Below, in pieces: positions 40,443 through 49,923 of a DNA stretch of 64,000 nt. Each line of letters starts with the position of its first letter. The first letter of the stretch is position 1. Position numbers and translations under genes: made by a program. Origin of the DNA: Nitrososphaerota archaeon (GTDB taxonomy: Archaea > Thermoproteota > Nitrososphaeria > Nitrososphaerales > Nitrosopumilaceae); assembly GCA_028866655.1 (NCBI GenBank), contig JAGWHQ010000001.1, positions 1-64,000 on the forward strand, given 5' to 3'. The notes under the pieces are model-generated. The model was not told where the DNA came from. It searched no databases and saw only the letters and a program-made list of their open reading frames with translations.

Positions 40443-40880
40443 ATGGGTCTAGTTCGAGACATCATGGTTCGTACCGTGATTACTATCGAGCATGACAAGA
40501 ATGCAAAAGATGTTGCATTGCTTTTTGCAGAAAAAGGAATTAGTTCACTTGTTGTAGTCAAGGACGGCAAGCCAATCGGGCTTGTTACCGAGAGAGATCT
40601 TGCTCGCAAAATCTCGACAACTGATAGAAAAAGTGCCGATGTTCCCTTGTCTGAGATAATGTCAGCCAACTTTAGGTGGGTAGAGCCAATGACCCAAATT
40701 GAAGACGCCGTACAAAAGATGCTAAACAAGAACGTACGAAGACTGCTGGTTTTAGACAATGACAATCTAGTTGGAATCATAACAGAGACAGACTTGGCAA
40801 AATACTTGCGAAGCAAACTGCTCATAGATGGTGCGCTAGATGATGTTACTGCCCTTAACAGAAAAGTTGTAAAAAGTTAG
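40443..40880 (+). CDS. Two-CBS-domain protein
   Basis: MGLVRDIMVRTVITIEHDKNAKDVALLFAEKGISSLVVVKDGKPIGLVTERDLARKI... second CBS repeat; ORF-track start 40428 probably upstream of true ATG. Confidence 0.88.
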   Translation: MGLVRDIMVRTVITIEHDKNAKDVALLFAEKGISSLVVVKDGKPIGLVTERDLARKISTTDRKSADVPLSEIMSANFRWVEPMTQIEDAVQKMLNKNVRRLLVLDNDNLVGIITETDLAKYLRSKLLIDGALDDVTALNRKVVKS

Positions 40881-41137
40881 GCGCCTAGTGTCTCAACTGA
40901 TACCTTACTTACAAGAGGATTGAATATTCTGAATTCATTGCATATTCCAAGTACAGTTTTTTCTGCAGATTCTTTGTTTTTTGCGTCTATTACGAATCTG
41001 AGCATCTTGGCAGAGCGCACCTTTTTGATGCTAGTTTTTTTGTCTTTTAAAATCAAGTCGTTAAGTATTGTGTCCCCTTCAGGATCTACAATTTCGGGTT
41101 TGTTTTCAATTATTACATTAACTCTAAAGGAAGGCAT
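40877..41137 (-). CDS. purS: Phosphoribosylformylglycinamidine synthase subunit PurS
   Basis: FRVNVIIENKPEIVDPEGDTILNDLILKDKKTSIKKVRSAKMLRFVIDAKNKESAEKTVLGICNEFRIFNPLVSKVSVE. Confidence 0.88.
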   Translation of the reverse strand: MPSFRVNVIIENKPEIVDPEGDTILNDLILKDKKTSIKKVRSAKMLRFVIDAKNKESAEKTVLGICNEFRIFNPLVSKVSVETLGA

Positions 41138-41140
41138 AAA

Positions 41141-42034
41141 ATGCGTTTAGTTGCAATCAATTTAAGCTTTGAGAAAGGCCGTAAGAAAATGAAACCAACT
41201 TTTGATCCAATACAATACAAGATAACTGCCAAGGCAAACTGGAATGTTGTTGCTCCAGAATATCATTACAACTGGGCAGACAAGAAGATTGGACCATTCA
41301 AGTCTACTAGAGAGATTGTCAAGTTGGCAAATATTCAACCTAATGACAAGATACTAGATGTTGCCTGCGGTACAGGGGTTGTCTCAAAAGAGATTTCGCA
41401 GCATCTAGGTTCAAAAGGCCTCTTGGTTGGAATTGACCTGTCAAGAACGGCACTAGGCATTGCAAAGGGAACAATATCATTTCAGAATTCAAATTTTGTA
41501 GAGATGGATGCAGAAAATATTGGATTTCATTTCAAGTTTGATAAAGTTACATGTCAGTATGGTCTTATGTTTTTCCCAGATTCAAGTAAAGTGTTAAAAT
41601 CAATTAGAAAGATCTTGAATCAAAATGGAATGCTAGTTGTGGCAGTGCATGGACTGGCAGAAGATGTGCCATATTTTAGTACAATAATGAAACCCATTTT
41701 AGAGCACATTCCAGATATCAGACCAGCCGGCACACCCACGGTACATAGATTTGGCAATCCCAAAGATCTAGAGTCAGAATTGTCAGGAGCAGGTTTTGAG
41801 AAGGTCACCGTTACAAGATATGATTTTGTCTATGAGCCAGGAACCTTTGAGGAATACTGGACAGATTACATGCACTCTACTGCAAATTCCATTCGAAGCA
41901 AAATAGAAAGTTACGGACAGGATATTATGGACAAGATAAAACATGATGCACAGAAAAATGCATTACGATATGAAAAAAATGGCAACCTGGTGTTTCCTTG
42001 GACTATACTAATCGCATCAGGAATTAATCACTAG
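41141..42034 (+). CDS. SAM-dependent class I methyltransferase (UbiE-like)
   Basis: NDKILDVACGTGVVSKEISQHLGSKGLLVGIDLSRTALGIA; probable start at internal Met (41189). Confidence 0.85.
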   Translation: MRLVAINLSFEKGRKKMKPTFDPIQYKITAKANWNVVAPEYHYNWADKKIGPFKSTREIVKLANIQPNDKILDVACGTGVVSKEISQHLGSKGLLVGIDLSRTALGIAKGTISFQNSNFVEMDAENIGFHFKFDKVTCQYGLMFFPDSSKVLKSIRKILNQNGMLVVAVHGLAEDVPYFSTIMKPILEHIPDIRPAGTPTVHRFGNPKDLESELSGAGFEKVTVTRYDFVYEPGTFEEYWTDYMHSTANSIRSKIESYGQDIMDKIKHDAQKNALRYEKNGNLVFPWTILIASGINH

Positions 42035-42035
42035 A

Positions 42036-42497
42036 TTATTTTATTCTGGTTGCGTACGATTTAAAATCAGAATCATACCAGATTGTCTGCGCTTCTTTTC
42101 CTTTCTCTGTAAATATGTTCAGTGCGATATGGGTAAGATTTTTTCCCTTTACAGCACCATGCCAGTGGAAAGTATTTTTTGGAATAAAGACTACGTCTCC
42201 TGTTGTAAGACTTGATTGTGAGAGTTTTGTTATCTTGACTGTATCATTTTTGATGTTTGCTTTTTTGTAAATCACAAGCATTCCAGTGCCTTTTGTGACC
42301 ACAAGAATTTGCCCCCCTTGGTGATAATGGACTTTGGTTCTTGCACCGTTATTGAAATTTGCAAGATATGCCTTTTCTCCTTTTATTGGTAGTTTAACGG
42401 AGATGTCACTTAGCCAAGCATCTCCAACAAAATATCTTTTCTTACTTTTTACAAGTGACTTGTCAGGTTTTAATTTGAAAGTATTGATTTTTTTCAT
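42036..42497 (-). CDS. Cupin-domain protein
   Basis: NNGARTKVHYHQGGQILVVTKGTGMLVI...LTTGDVVFIPKNTFHWHGA. Confidence 0.83.
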   Translation of the reverse strand: MKKINTFKLKPDKSLVKSKKRYFVGDAWLSDISVKLPIKGEKAYLANFNNGARTKVHYHQGGQILVVTKGTGMLVIYKKANIKNDTVKITKLSQSSLTTGDVVFIPKNTFHWHGAVKGKNLTHIALNIFTEKGKEAQTIWYDSDFKSYATRIK

Positions 42498-42510
42498 CTC
42501 AATTTATCTC

Positions 42511-43188
42511 CTACAGTCCACCAAACTCATAAGATGACGGAATAGATGACGGTACGTCTCCTGACACTAGAACAATCTCATCATGTGCAGACAATTGTAT
42601 GGAACCATAGTTGTCATTTACTTCGGTTCCATTTACAAACACCTTGAGGTTCTTGTCACCATGAGTCAGTTCTTCAAATGTTGGTGATATTCCAGGTGTG
42701 TTATCCCAGACTTGGATAAACTGACCCAGAGTAAACGTAGTTTGTGTTGGGGATTCAATATGTATTACACCAGAGGTGTTATGAGTATGAAGCCAGTAGA
42801 GACACTCGTTTGGTTTGATGCCAATTCCTGCAGGAATTGTAACTTGCTTTGAATCAACAATAATGTCAAGGTGTGCATGAACATGAAAGACTGAGCCTTC
42901 CACAGGATCACATTGTACTCCCTGAATGATTCCAGTTGGAGATAGTGAAACAGCAGGAGGCTGGATAGTTGTGGGCGGAGTATCAGAATAGTACACCATC
43001 AAGACAATCACCACTGCAACAGCAGCTGTAATGCCTGTAACCTTGTATCGCGAAGATTGGGAAACCTTTGATTTTTCTTTAGAATTTTTTTCTTTGTGAG
43101 TCTCGATTTTATGCCGGGCCAGTTTATCAGAATTTTCAAATTTACTTCCACAGATGTTACATTTTTTTTCTGTGTCTGCCAATACCAA
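42511..43188 (-). CDS. C2H2 zinc-finger plus TM plus extracytoplasmic His-rich domain protein
   Basis: CNICGSKFENSDKLARHKIETH, TM VTGITAAVAVVIVLMVYYS, then FHVHAHLDIIV...CLYWLHTHNTSGVIHIESP. Confidence 0.7.
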   Translation of the reverse strand: MVLADTEKKCNICGSKFENSDKLARHKIETHKEKNSKEKSKVSQSSRYKVTGITAAVAVVIVLMVYYSDTPPTTIQPPAVSLSPTGIIQGVQCDPVEGSVFHVHAHLDIIVDSKQVTIPAGIGIKPNECLYWLHTHNTSGVIHIESPTQTTFTLGQFIQVWDNTPGISPTFEELTHGDKNLKVFVNGTEVNDNYGSIQLSAHDEIVLVSGDVPSSIPSSYEFGGL

Positions 43189-43305
43189 AACCAGCAGATT
43201 TGGATATAAATTTCGTTTGGATGATACCAGGTAGTAAGAACCAGATCAGATCATTTTGCAAGTTTGATAACATTTTAAACCACCTTCCCAAGTCCATAAC
43301 CTAAT

Positions 43306-43380
43306 GCCAACGTAGCTCAGCCTGGCTAGAGCATCTGACTTGTAATCAGAAGGTCGAGGGTCCAAATCCCTTCGTTGGCT
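43306..43380 (+). tRNA. tRNA-Thr(TGT)
   Basis: GCCAACGTAGCTCAGCCTGGCTAGAGCATCTGACTTGTAATCAGAAGGTCGAGGGTCCAAATCCCTTCGTTGGCT; acceptor GCCAACG/CGTTGGC, anticodon loop CTTGTAA. Confidence 0.94.
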
Positions 43381-43443
43381 TGATTAAATTCATCCAAATC
43401 CCTATTTGATCGTCCAATACCAATTTGAAATGAGATAAAAAGA

Positions 43444-44204
43444 TCAGACAAGCCTTGAAAACATAAACAACGCAACTATGACTAGAACAATGCCAATTAT
43501 CATCTTTAATTTTTCTACGTTTAATTTATTGGTAAATTTTGCACCCATGTAACCACCAATCATTGCAGCAGAGCCCATTACAGTCAAAGTGAGATAATCA
43601 ACTTCGTTGTTAATTATGTGGCCTAACAATGCAAATGCCCCATTACGGTGGCAGATGCAAGATTAGTCCCTACAGCTACCTTTGGATCCATTTTCAATAC
43701 TGAGATCATGACTGACATACGGATACTTCCCAACACTAGACCTACAAGACCTCCAAGAAAGCCTATTGTAAAACCGATTAAAGATTCAATAGGTACAGAA
43801 TTTCTTTTTTTATTTTCTTGACTAGGATTAATTTTCTTTTGTAATCCTGAAAATATTACGTATGCTTCGTATGAAACAATTATTCCAATTGCAAGCAATA
43901 GCAAGTTTACAGGAACATGTTTTGTAATAAGTGAGCCAAGAAAACCACCAACTGCTCCCGTAGAAGCCATAACAAGGAAAGTTCTTCGATGTATGTTGTT
44001 TTGCCTAAAGTGTCTTATTGCAGCTGTAAAGGCACCAAGTATGCTTACTCCAATATTTGTTCCAGCGGCAACGCTTGCAGAGATCTCACTGCCCAAAACA
44101 AGTGGAAATCGAACAACTCCAAGAACTAATCCGACAAGGCCTCCAACAAAACCGATTGCAAGACCAAGAACAGCTAAAAGTACTAGAGAAAAAGAATCTG
44201 TCAT
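43444..44204 (-). pseudogene. TauE/SafE-family membrane protein interrupted by apparent -1 frameshift
   Basis: ORFs 43623..44204 and 43444..43629 are two halves of one protein; ...VGTNLASATVMG|HLHC* would continue as ...VMGAFALLGHIINNEVDYLTLTVMGSAAMIGGYMGAKF if a GGGG run near 43643 had one more G. Confidence 0.75.
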
Positions 44205-44258
44205 TTATTGACCCCGTAATTTTTAGACGAGTATACTATTAATCAATAAAGAATTGGT

Positions 44259-44423
44259 TTAAAATTCAATAAGTTCTCTTTCAAACAGGACGAATTTCTC
44301 TGATTTTGGATTTCCTTTTACGTCAAACCATGAAAGTTCTATAGTTACTTTTCTGCCAGATATTTCATCCACTTTGATGCTCTCTGCTGCCCTCAGTGCC
44401 TTTTGCAATAATTTTTCATCCAT
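44259..44423 (-). CDS. Small hypothetical protein (54 aa), not in ORF track
   Basis: MDEKLLQKALRAAESIKVDEISGRKVTIELSWFDVKGNPKSEKFVLFERELIEF*. Confidence 0.55.
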   Translation of the reverse strand: MDEKLLQKALRAAESIKVDEISGRKVTIELSWFDVKGNPKSEKFVLFERELIEF

Positions 44424-44481
44424 GTTTTTTTCAAACAAGGCCGGTTTAATTTAGAGGTTGATGATATGCCAGACTGCAAGA

Positions 44482-45030
44482 TCAGACGGTACCAGAATGC
44501 GCCACTTTATCCATCATAAATCTCAAGAATGCAGATAATGGTTTTTTCATCCAATGTTTTTTGTTCCATTCCAAGACGAGTCCCTCATAGAACTTCCATT
44601 CAGCCTCATCTTTGTTGAGATGAATTTTCATCATTTCCTCAAATTCTCTTGTATCCCAATCAACAGGGCACATTTTATCAGTCATTTGTACCAGTTTCCC
44701 GTCTTTCATCTGGAATGGGTATGACTTGCATACACCAGGTTTGAAATCATTTACAGTACAGCGAAAAATGTCTTTAGATTCAACAAGAAACATACATGCA
44801 CCATTTTTTTGTTTTAGAGCCAGGTCCACTAGGCCTTCTTTTACCTTTATTCCTAGATCAAAATCCTTTGCTCCATAGATTTCAAGAAAGCTCTCAGGGT
44901 CTAGCCCCAGTCCTACTGAAAGCCTGTAAACATCATGTGCGTTGACAAATATCGTATACTCTTTGCAGCAATTTGTATGGCATGAAATGCATGGGAATTC
45001 TTTGGTGTTACCCTCTGTTGAAACAGTCAA
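44482..45030 (-). CDS. YkgJ-type cysteine-cluster protein
   Basis: CISCHTNCCKEYTIFVNAHDVYRLS...CMFLVESKDIFRCTVNDFKPGVCKSYPF. Confidence 0.82.
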   Translation of the reverse strand: MTVSTEGNTKEFPCISCHTNCCKEYTIFVNAHDVYRLSVGLGLDPESFLEIYGAKDFDLGIKVKEGLVDLALKQKNGACMFLVESKDIFRCTVNDFKPGVCKSYPFQMKDGKLVQMTDKMCPVDWDTREFEEMMKIHLNKDEAEWKFYEGLVLEWNKKHWMKKPLSAFLRFMMDKVAHSGTV

Positions 45031-45111
45031 GCTAGATTTTTCTTTTGCCCGGTTTTATTCTTATAGATGAAATGTTATAGTATAAAATTGACAAAAGTTA
45101 AGTAACGTAAA

Positions 45112-45357
45112 TTGAATCAAAATCTAGTGGAAAAAGGATTCATCCTAATCAACTGCGAACTAGGTGCAGAAGATTACATAATAGAGGAACTCAAGACAAT
45201 ACCACAAGTAAAAAGTGCCCATGTCACATTTGGAGCCTATGACGTCATAGCAGAGATCCAGGCGGCAAACTCGCAAGAGTTTGATACAATACTGTCTCAA
45301 AAGATACGCTCACTGTCACAGGTGATGAGCACCATGACTCTAAAGGCCACTACGTGA
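45112..45357 (+). CDS. Stand-alone Lrp/AsnC ligand-binding (RAM) domain protein
   Basis: EKGFILINCELGAEDYIIEELKTIPQVKSAHVTFGAYDVIAEIQAANSQEFDTILSQKIRSL. Confidence 0.82.
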   Translation: MNQNLVEKGFILINCELGAEDYIIEELKTIPQVKSAHVTFGAYDVIAEIQAANSQEFDTILSQKIRSLSQVMSTMTLKATT

Positions 45358-45500
45358 TTGCAAGAAAACATCTTTTCAGGAAACAAAAAGACGTACTGTA
45401 AACAATAGACCTTCAATTCATAGAAAATCACAGGATAAACTTAGCTTGTTCAAAGTGTCATTCCACATGCTCAAGTGTGTTTTGGTGGTAGTACCATGAA

Positions 45501-45998
45501 ATGTCAGATTCATTCATGACAGTAGTCGATGACATAGACAGGCGAATACTAGAACTGTTGATGGAAAATGCAAGGATTCCAGCTCGCCAGATAGCCATCA
45601 AGCTAAGAAATGAAGGCCATGACATTCAAGATAGAGCAGTTGCCTACAGAGTAGGACGACTAGAGAAAAAAAAGATAATCAAAGGTTATGAGACAATTCT
45701 TAGACAATCACTTGTTGAAGACTTTGAGGCTCTCTATCTAAAATTCAAGGCAAGTAAATCATCAGATACAATCATTGACAAGGTTTGCAATTTTGTAAAG
45801 GATCTGCCAAATTGCTTGATGACTGCAACAGTGAGCGGAAACTGGAATCTTTTGATACTGACTGCAAAAGATGAACATGGCAAAAAGTGTGAAAGACAGA
45901 TAATTGAGAAATTTTGTGAATACATTGAGGATTACAGGGTATGTAATTTGAGATTTGAATCAATTAATACGCTTAACATGCAGTCAGTCATGATATAA
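45501..45998 (+). CDS. Lrp/AsnC family transcriptional regulator
   Basis: DDIDRRILELLMENARIPARQIAIKLRNEGHDIQDRAVAYRVGRLEKKKIIKGYETIL. Confidence 0.85.
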   Translation: MSDSFMTVVDDIDRRILELLMENARIPARQIAIKLRNEGHDIQDRAVAYRVGRLEKKKIIKGYETILRQSLVEDFEALYLKFKASKSSDTIIDKVCNFVKDLPNCLMTATVSGNWNLLILTAKDEHGKKCERQIIEKFCEYIEDYRVCNLRFESINTLNMQSVMI

Positions 45999-46297
45999 CA
46001 AAATAAAATCATATTTGAGATTTAACAAAATAATTTTCCACATACCTCAGAGGTAAGAAAAACCACTACAATGTCAAATTCTTACGAGACAGATGTTCTA
46101 TAAACCTCAAAGACAACAAGCAATCCTAAAAGACGGTCAAAATGATATTCGAGAAGATCTGAAATTGGAGAATATTTTGTGATTCATATGCCTGATGAAA
46201 AAATCCATCTCAAGATTGTTACCATTTATTCCTCTAAAATCACTGATAATGACCTTCAGAGTATGATAATTATACTAGTAAACTAGAGTGTAAACAG

Positions 46298-46585
46298 TTG
46301 GACAAAATCGAATATGAGGGCACAGTATGGGCAATAAACCACGGTTTGCCACAGCCTTTGCTTGATCATTGTATCAAAAAGCTAATAGATCACGGAGTAA
46401 AAAAAGAAGATATTCAGATCACAGATGCACCATCTGATGTTAAAGTTGGAACAATCGTAGTGGACGTTTATCCATATCACATTGAAGTGGGACGAGTGAG
46501 AACCACACGAAACGATTCCTACATAAGCGGTAGCATAATGATAATAGAACTAAAGGCAGACCCAGAAGGAAAATACATCGACTAG
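46298..46585 (+). CDS. Hypothetical protein
   Basis: 95 aa ORF; coding-like composition. Confidence 0.6.
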   Translation: MDKIEYEGTVWAINHGLPQPLLDHCIKKLIDHGVKKEDIQITDAPSDVKVGTIVVDVYPYHIEVGRVRTTRNDSYISGSIMIIELKADPEGKYID

Positions 46586-46627
46586 ATTTTCAAATAGATT
46601 TATCTCGTATCAAATTCTGGCTTTGGT

Positions 46628-47137
46628 GTGAGACGAAAAAAGGCCCCTGGCAAAAGTCATACCATGCCAATAGCAATCGGTTCAGGAATAGCAATCATAG
46701 TAATTGTAATACTAGTCAATTATTATCTTGACCAGACTACTCTATCAGGTCAGAGATTTGGAGACCAACTGGCACAAATTCAAACAGATTTAAAAAATGA
46801 GACCCAGAATTTTGATGCAAACCTTACCCAGTACAAACACGGTCAGATTTCAAGAGACCAGATGCTACAGATAACTGATAATCACCTGCTAGCAATGAAG
46901 AACATACTTCCACGATATGACAATTTGAAAGCACCCGAGTTGTTCAAACCATCATTGCAGTTATTCAGATTGTCCACTGAGACCCAGATTGAAAGTGATG
47001 AGGCATTGCGAGAATGGGTTACAACAGGAGACAATGCCACAAGTGCAAAATCTGACCAGTTGTTACAACAATCATTCCAGTATGAGATGAATGCACTCCA
47101 GTCATATGAGAGTGCAAAAACTGGCGGCTCACAATAG
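46628..47137 (+). CDS. Membrane-anchored helical hypothetical protein
   Basis: N-terminal TM MPIAIGSGIAIIVIVILVNYYLDQ then helical domain. Confidence 0.65.
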   Translation: MRRKKAPGKSHTMPIAIGSGIAIIVIVILVNYYLDQTTLSGQRFGDQLAQIQTDLKNETQNFDANLTQYKHGQISRDQMLQITDNHLLAMKNILPRYDNLKAPELFKPSLQLFRLSTETQIESDEALREWVTTGDNATSAKSDQLLQQSFQYEMNALQSYESAKTGGSQ

Positions 47138-47584
47138 GCCTTTTTGATTGGCAAAGTCTAGCAAACTCCCCAGATTGCCAAGTATCTCTTTTTTCTCAAG
47201 TGGGACAGGAGATGGAAAAATTATTCCAAGTGTGATACTTAGCATGTCATGGTCTGTGTGAGATACCAGAATTTTGTGGTGCTCTATCTCTTTTTCTGTC
47301 ACCAAGTTTTTCCACGCCATTATTCTGGTGTAAACTTCTTGTAGTTGTTGTTCAAGATATGCCAAATTCATTTCCTTGCCATCTTCAAAGATATTAAACT
47401 TGACAAGAGGCAACATCAAATATCCACCTTTTATTGGATCGTGGTTTTTCAGCATTTCCTGTATTACTTGCTCTGCTTTCTCTGCTGGTTGGATATCACC
47501 ATATTCTGGCGCAAAATATCCTACCAGAGTCTTGCGGGTATCATAGATCTTAAAATAAGCATCTTCGGTGTCTATAGTCCACAT
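47129..47584 (-). CDS. Hypothetical protein
   Basis: 151 aa ORF MWTIDTEDAYFKIYDTRKTLVGYFAPEYGDIQPAEKAEQVIQ... Confidence 0.6.
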   Translation of the reverse strand: MWTIDTEDAYFKIYDTRKTLVGYFAPEYGDIQPAEKAEQVIQEMLKNHDPIKGGYLMLPLVKFNIFEDGKEMNLAYLEQQLQEVYTRIMAWKNLVTEKEIEHHKILVSHTDHDMLSITLGIIFPSPVPLEKKEILGNLGSLLDFANQKGLL

Positions 47585-47588
47585 TGTA

Positions 47589-47732
47589 TTATGCTGCTAT
47601 CTTTTCTGCTACCTGATTTATTTTGAGCGTAGCAAGACACTTGCCGCAGAAATACTCTTTTCCAGTGTTAAAGATGGTAGGATTTTTGCATTTTGGACAT
47701 TCCTTGTTTACTCGATTAACTTCAATTGGCAT
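47589..47732 (-). CDS. Small zinc-ribbon protein (47 aa), not in ORF track
   Basis: MPIEVNRVNKECPKCKNPTIFNTGKEYFCGKCLATLKINQVAEKIAA*; CPKC...CGKC; directly upstream of 47129..47584 gene. Confidence 0.65.
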   Translation of the reverse strand: MPIEVNRVNKECPKCKNPTIFNTGKEYFCGKCLATLKINQVAEKIAA

Positions 47733-47866
47733 GATGGAACTCTTGGGTCAACTCTTCAAAAATACAGGTGGTCAAATTTAGTTTGCAAGTTCTCTAATTA
47801 CATCAGATCTTGCACCAAGAATTGTAAAAATCAAACATTATAAACAATGCAAGGAAAATCTAGTTC

Positions 47867-48148
47867 GTGATTCCCCAGTCGACACGAAAGTTCATCGATA
47901 GCCTAATTGATTATTACATCAGTGAAGCCGCATCATACAAGCAACTGGCAAAGACATACTCTGATGAGGTTGAAGATGTGAACGCAAACGCGTTTGGAAT
48001 CATAGTTGGCTGCATTTATTCGGCTTTTCTGCAAGCATATCAGAACCAAAAACTAAAGCCGCTGCTAGAAGATACACAAGAATTTACCCAGATGATCAAA
48101 GTAAGAGCAGCCCAGATAAAACGCGGCATACTTGATGCCAAGGTCTGA
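47867..48148 (+). CDS. Hypothetical helical protein
   Basis: GTG start, 93 aa. Confidence 0.55.
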   Translation: MIPQSTRKFIDSLIDYYISEAASYKQLAKTYSDEVEDVNANAFGIIVGCIYSAFLQAYQNQKLKPLLEDTQEFTQMIKVRAAQIKRGILDAKV

Positions 48149-48156
48149 CAGATTTT

Positions 48157-49533
48157 ATGAAAAAAACAATCCCAGTACTTGTTTTGACTGTTTTATTTTC
48201 TTGGTCTGTTTTTGGAGTAGAGACTCCTGTTTTTGCAGCAGACCAGTTTTTACAAATGCCAATTCGAGTCCATCATGGCCCGACAATTTGTGCCATGGAA
48301 CCACAACCAAATCCAAGTTTTCCAACACTTGGACAGCAATTATTCTCTGAAACAGAGTATGCAGTTCTTGACTGGAAGACAAAATTAAACCAGGGTCTTG
48401 GAAGACATCCAACCTGGAATATCACGTTAGTTGAAGTTCCAGTTTCCAAGCAAAACAGTTTCAACGATACAGAGTGTGATATTACAATCAAATATTTCCC
48501 AGAACCGCAGAAAAGTTCCAGCGGGTTTATTGCAACAGGAGTCACAATACCAAACTTTGAGACTGGCAAGACCAACATTGAGATTTATTATTTAGATATA
48601 CAACCAAACTGGACCAAGGAAGAATGGACGGTAGGCAACCAAATGTATTACGAATACGTGGACAAACCGCAATACACAGGCCTTGTTGCCACAAGTACAC
48701 AGCTTGATTCTACTATAAGGCATGAGATTGGTCACTCGTTTGGACTGGGGCATTACATTGTACCACAGAGTGAATTGAACAACATTATCAACGGGTTGGA
48801 AGACATGCCATCAATCATGATAGATACGGTTACAGTTCTCGGTGTAAAACACTATGATATCACACCACTTGACATTGCACAAGTCAAATCAATATACGGT
48901 GCGGGAGGATTTGACAATCAAGCACAAGAAAAAAATAATTATCAACGAGTTTATCAGCTTGGCACATCTAAACAATCCTACCAACCAGGCGATGAAATAA
49001 CATTAAACGTCAACACCGATTCATTTGATGACAAGTCAACTGCAGAGATTCTTGTGATTGATTCAAACAATACCATGATTGATAATTTTGGAATCACAAA
49101 ATCAAATTCTGCCATATCGCTAGGTAATGCATACAAGAATGGAAGTTATCTTGTCGAGCTGATCAATCCAATTACTGGAGACTGGGATTTTACAAGTTTT
49201 ACTGTGGGAATGCCAAATTCACAGATAGCAAGCGTGAATCAAAATGAGCAGATATCGTCAACATCCATTCCAGCATGGATAAAAAACAATGCAGAATCAT
49301 GGTCTAAAAATTTAATCCCAGATGAAGAATTTGCCAAAGGAATTGTATTTCTATCAAATCAAGGAATGATAAAAACACCACAAAGCAGTTCAGGTCAAAA
49401 CAATACATTTCATGTACCAAATTGGGTCAAGACAAATGCAGGATTGTGGTCAACAGGAAAAATATCAGACCAAGAGTTTGTCAGCGGGCTCCAGTATCTG
49501 ACAGACAATGGGATTATTTCATCCCAGAAATAG
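48157..49533 (+). CDS. Secreted metzincin/matrixin-like metalloprotease with two C-terminal WIK-type repeats
   Basis: Signal peptide; STIRHEIGHSFGLGHYIVP zinc-binding motif (48721-48753); C-terminal repeats IPAWIKNNAESWSKNLIPDEEFAKGIVFLSNQGMI and VPNWVKTNAGLWSTGKISDQEFVSGLQYLTDNGII. Confidence 0.85.
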   Translation: MKKTIPVLVLTVLFSWSVFGVETPVFAADQFLQMPIRVHHGPTICAMEPQPNPSFPTLGQQLFSETEYAVLDWKTKLNQGLGRHPTWNITLVEVPVSKQNSFNDTECDITIKYFPEPQKSSSGFIATGVTIPNFETGKTNIEIYYLDIQPNWTKEEWTVGNQMYYEYVDKPQYTGLVATSTQLDSTIRHEIGHSFGLGHYIVPQSELNNIINGLEDMPSIMIDTVTVLGVKHYDITPLDIAQVKSIYGAGGFDNQAQEKNNYQRVYQLGTSKQSYQPGDEITLNVNTDSFDDKSTAEILVIDSNNTMIDNFGITKSNSAISLGNAYKNGSYLVELINPITGDWDFTSFTVGMPNSQIASVNQNEQISSTSIPAWIKNNAESWSKNLIPDEEFAKGIVFLSNQGMIKTPQSSSGQNNTFHVPNWVKTNAGLWSTGKISDQEFVSGLQYLTDNGIISSQK

Positions 49534-49602
49534 AAAACCCAGACACAAGACAAGATAATAGTTTGTGAAAAGTTAAATTGCAACATTTTCAACGATATCT
49601 CA

Positions 49603-49923
49603 ATGTCAGAGCTAATCCACTATCAGATTCAGCAGCTAGTTGATAACGGCCAGACAGTCCAGCTGACACTTGTTGAAGATGTTCAAACAGAGCCAGTCTC
49701 ACAAAAACAGTTGATGCTTGATGCCATAAACAAAAAGCTAGACCCAGAATTACGAGACCAAATTGCGCCATTTATCGAGGCAATACTCCAAGCCCAGCCG
49801 ACAATTGCAATCAAGAGTTATGCCCAGACATCAATTACCATAGCCATGCCAAAACGAAGATATGAAAAAATGGGCAGTCCGGCGGTAGGCCAAAGGCTTG
49901 AAATTAACATAAGAAAGATCTAG
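49603..49923 (+). CDS. Hypothetical protein
   Basis: 106 aa, coding-like. Confidence 0.6.
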   Translation: MSELIHYQIQQLVDNGQTVQLTLVEDVQTEPVSQKQLMLDAINKKLDPELRDQIAPFIEAILQAQPTIAIKSYAQTSITIAMPKRRYEKMGSPAVGQRLEINIRKI

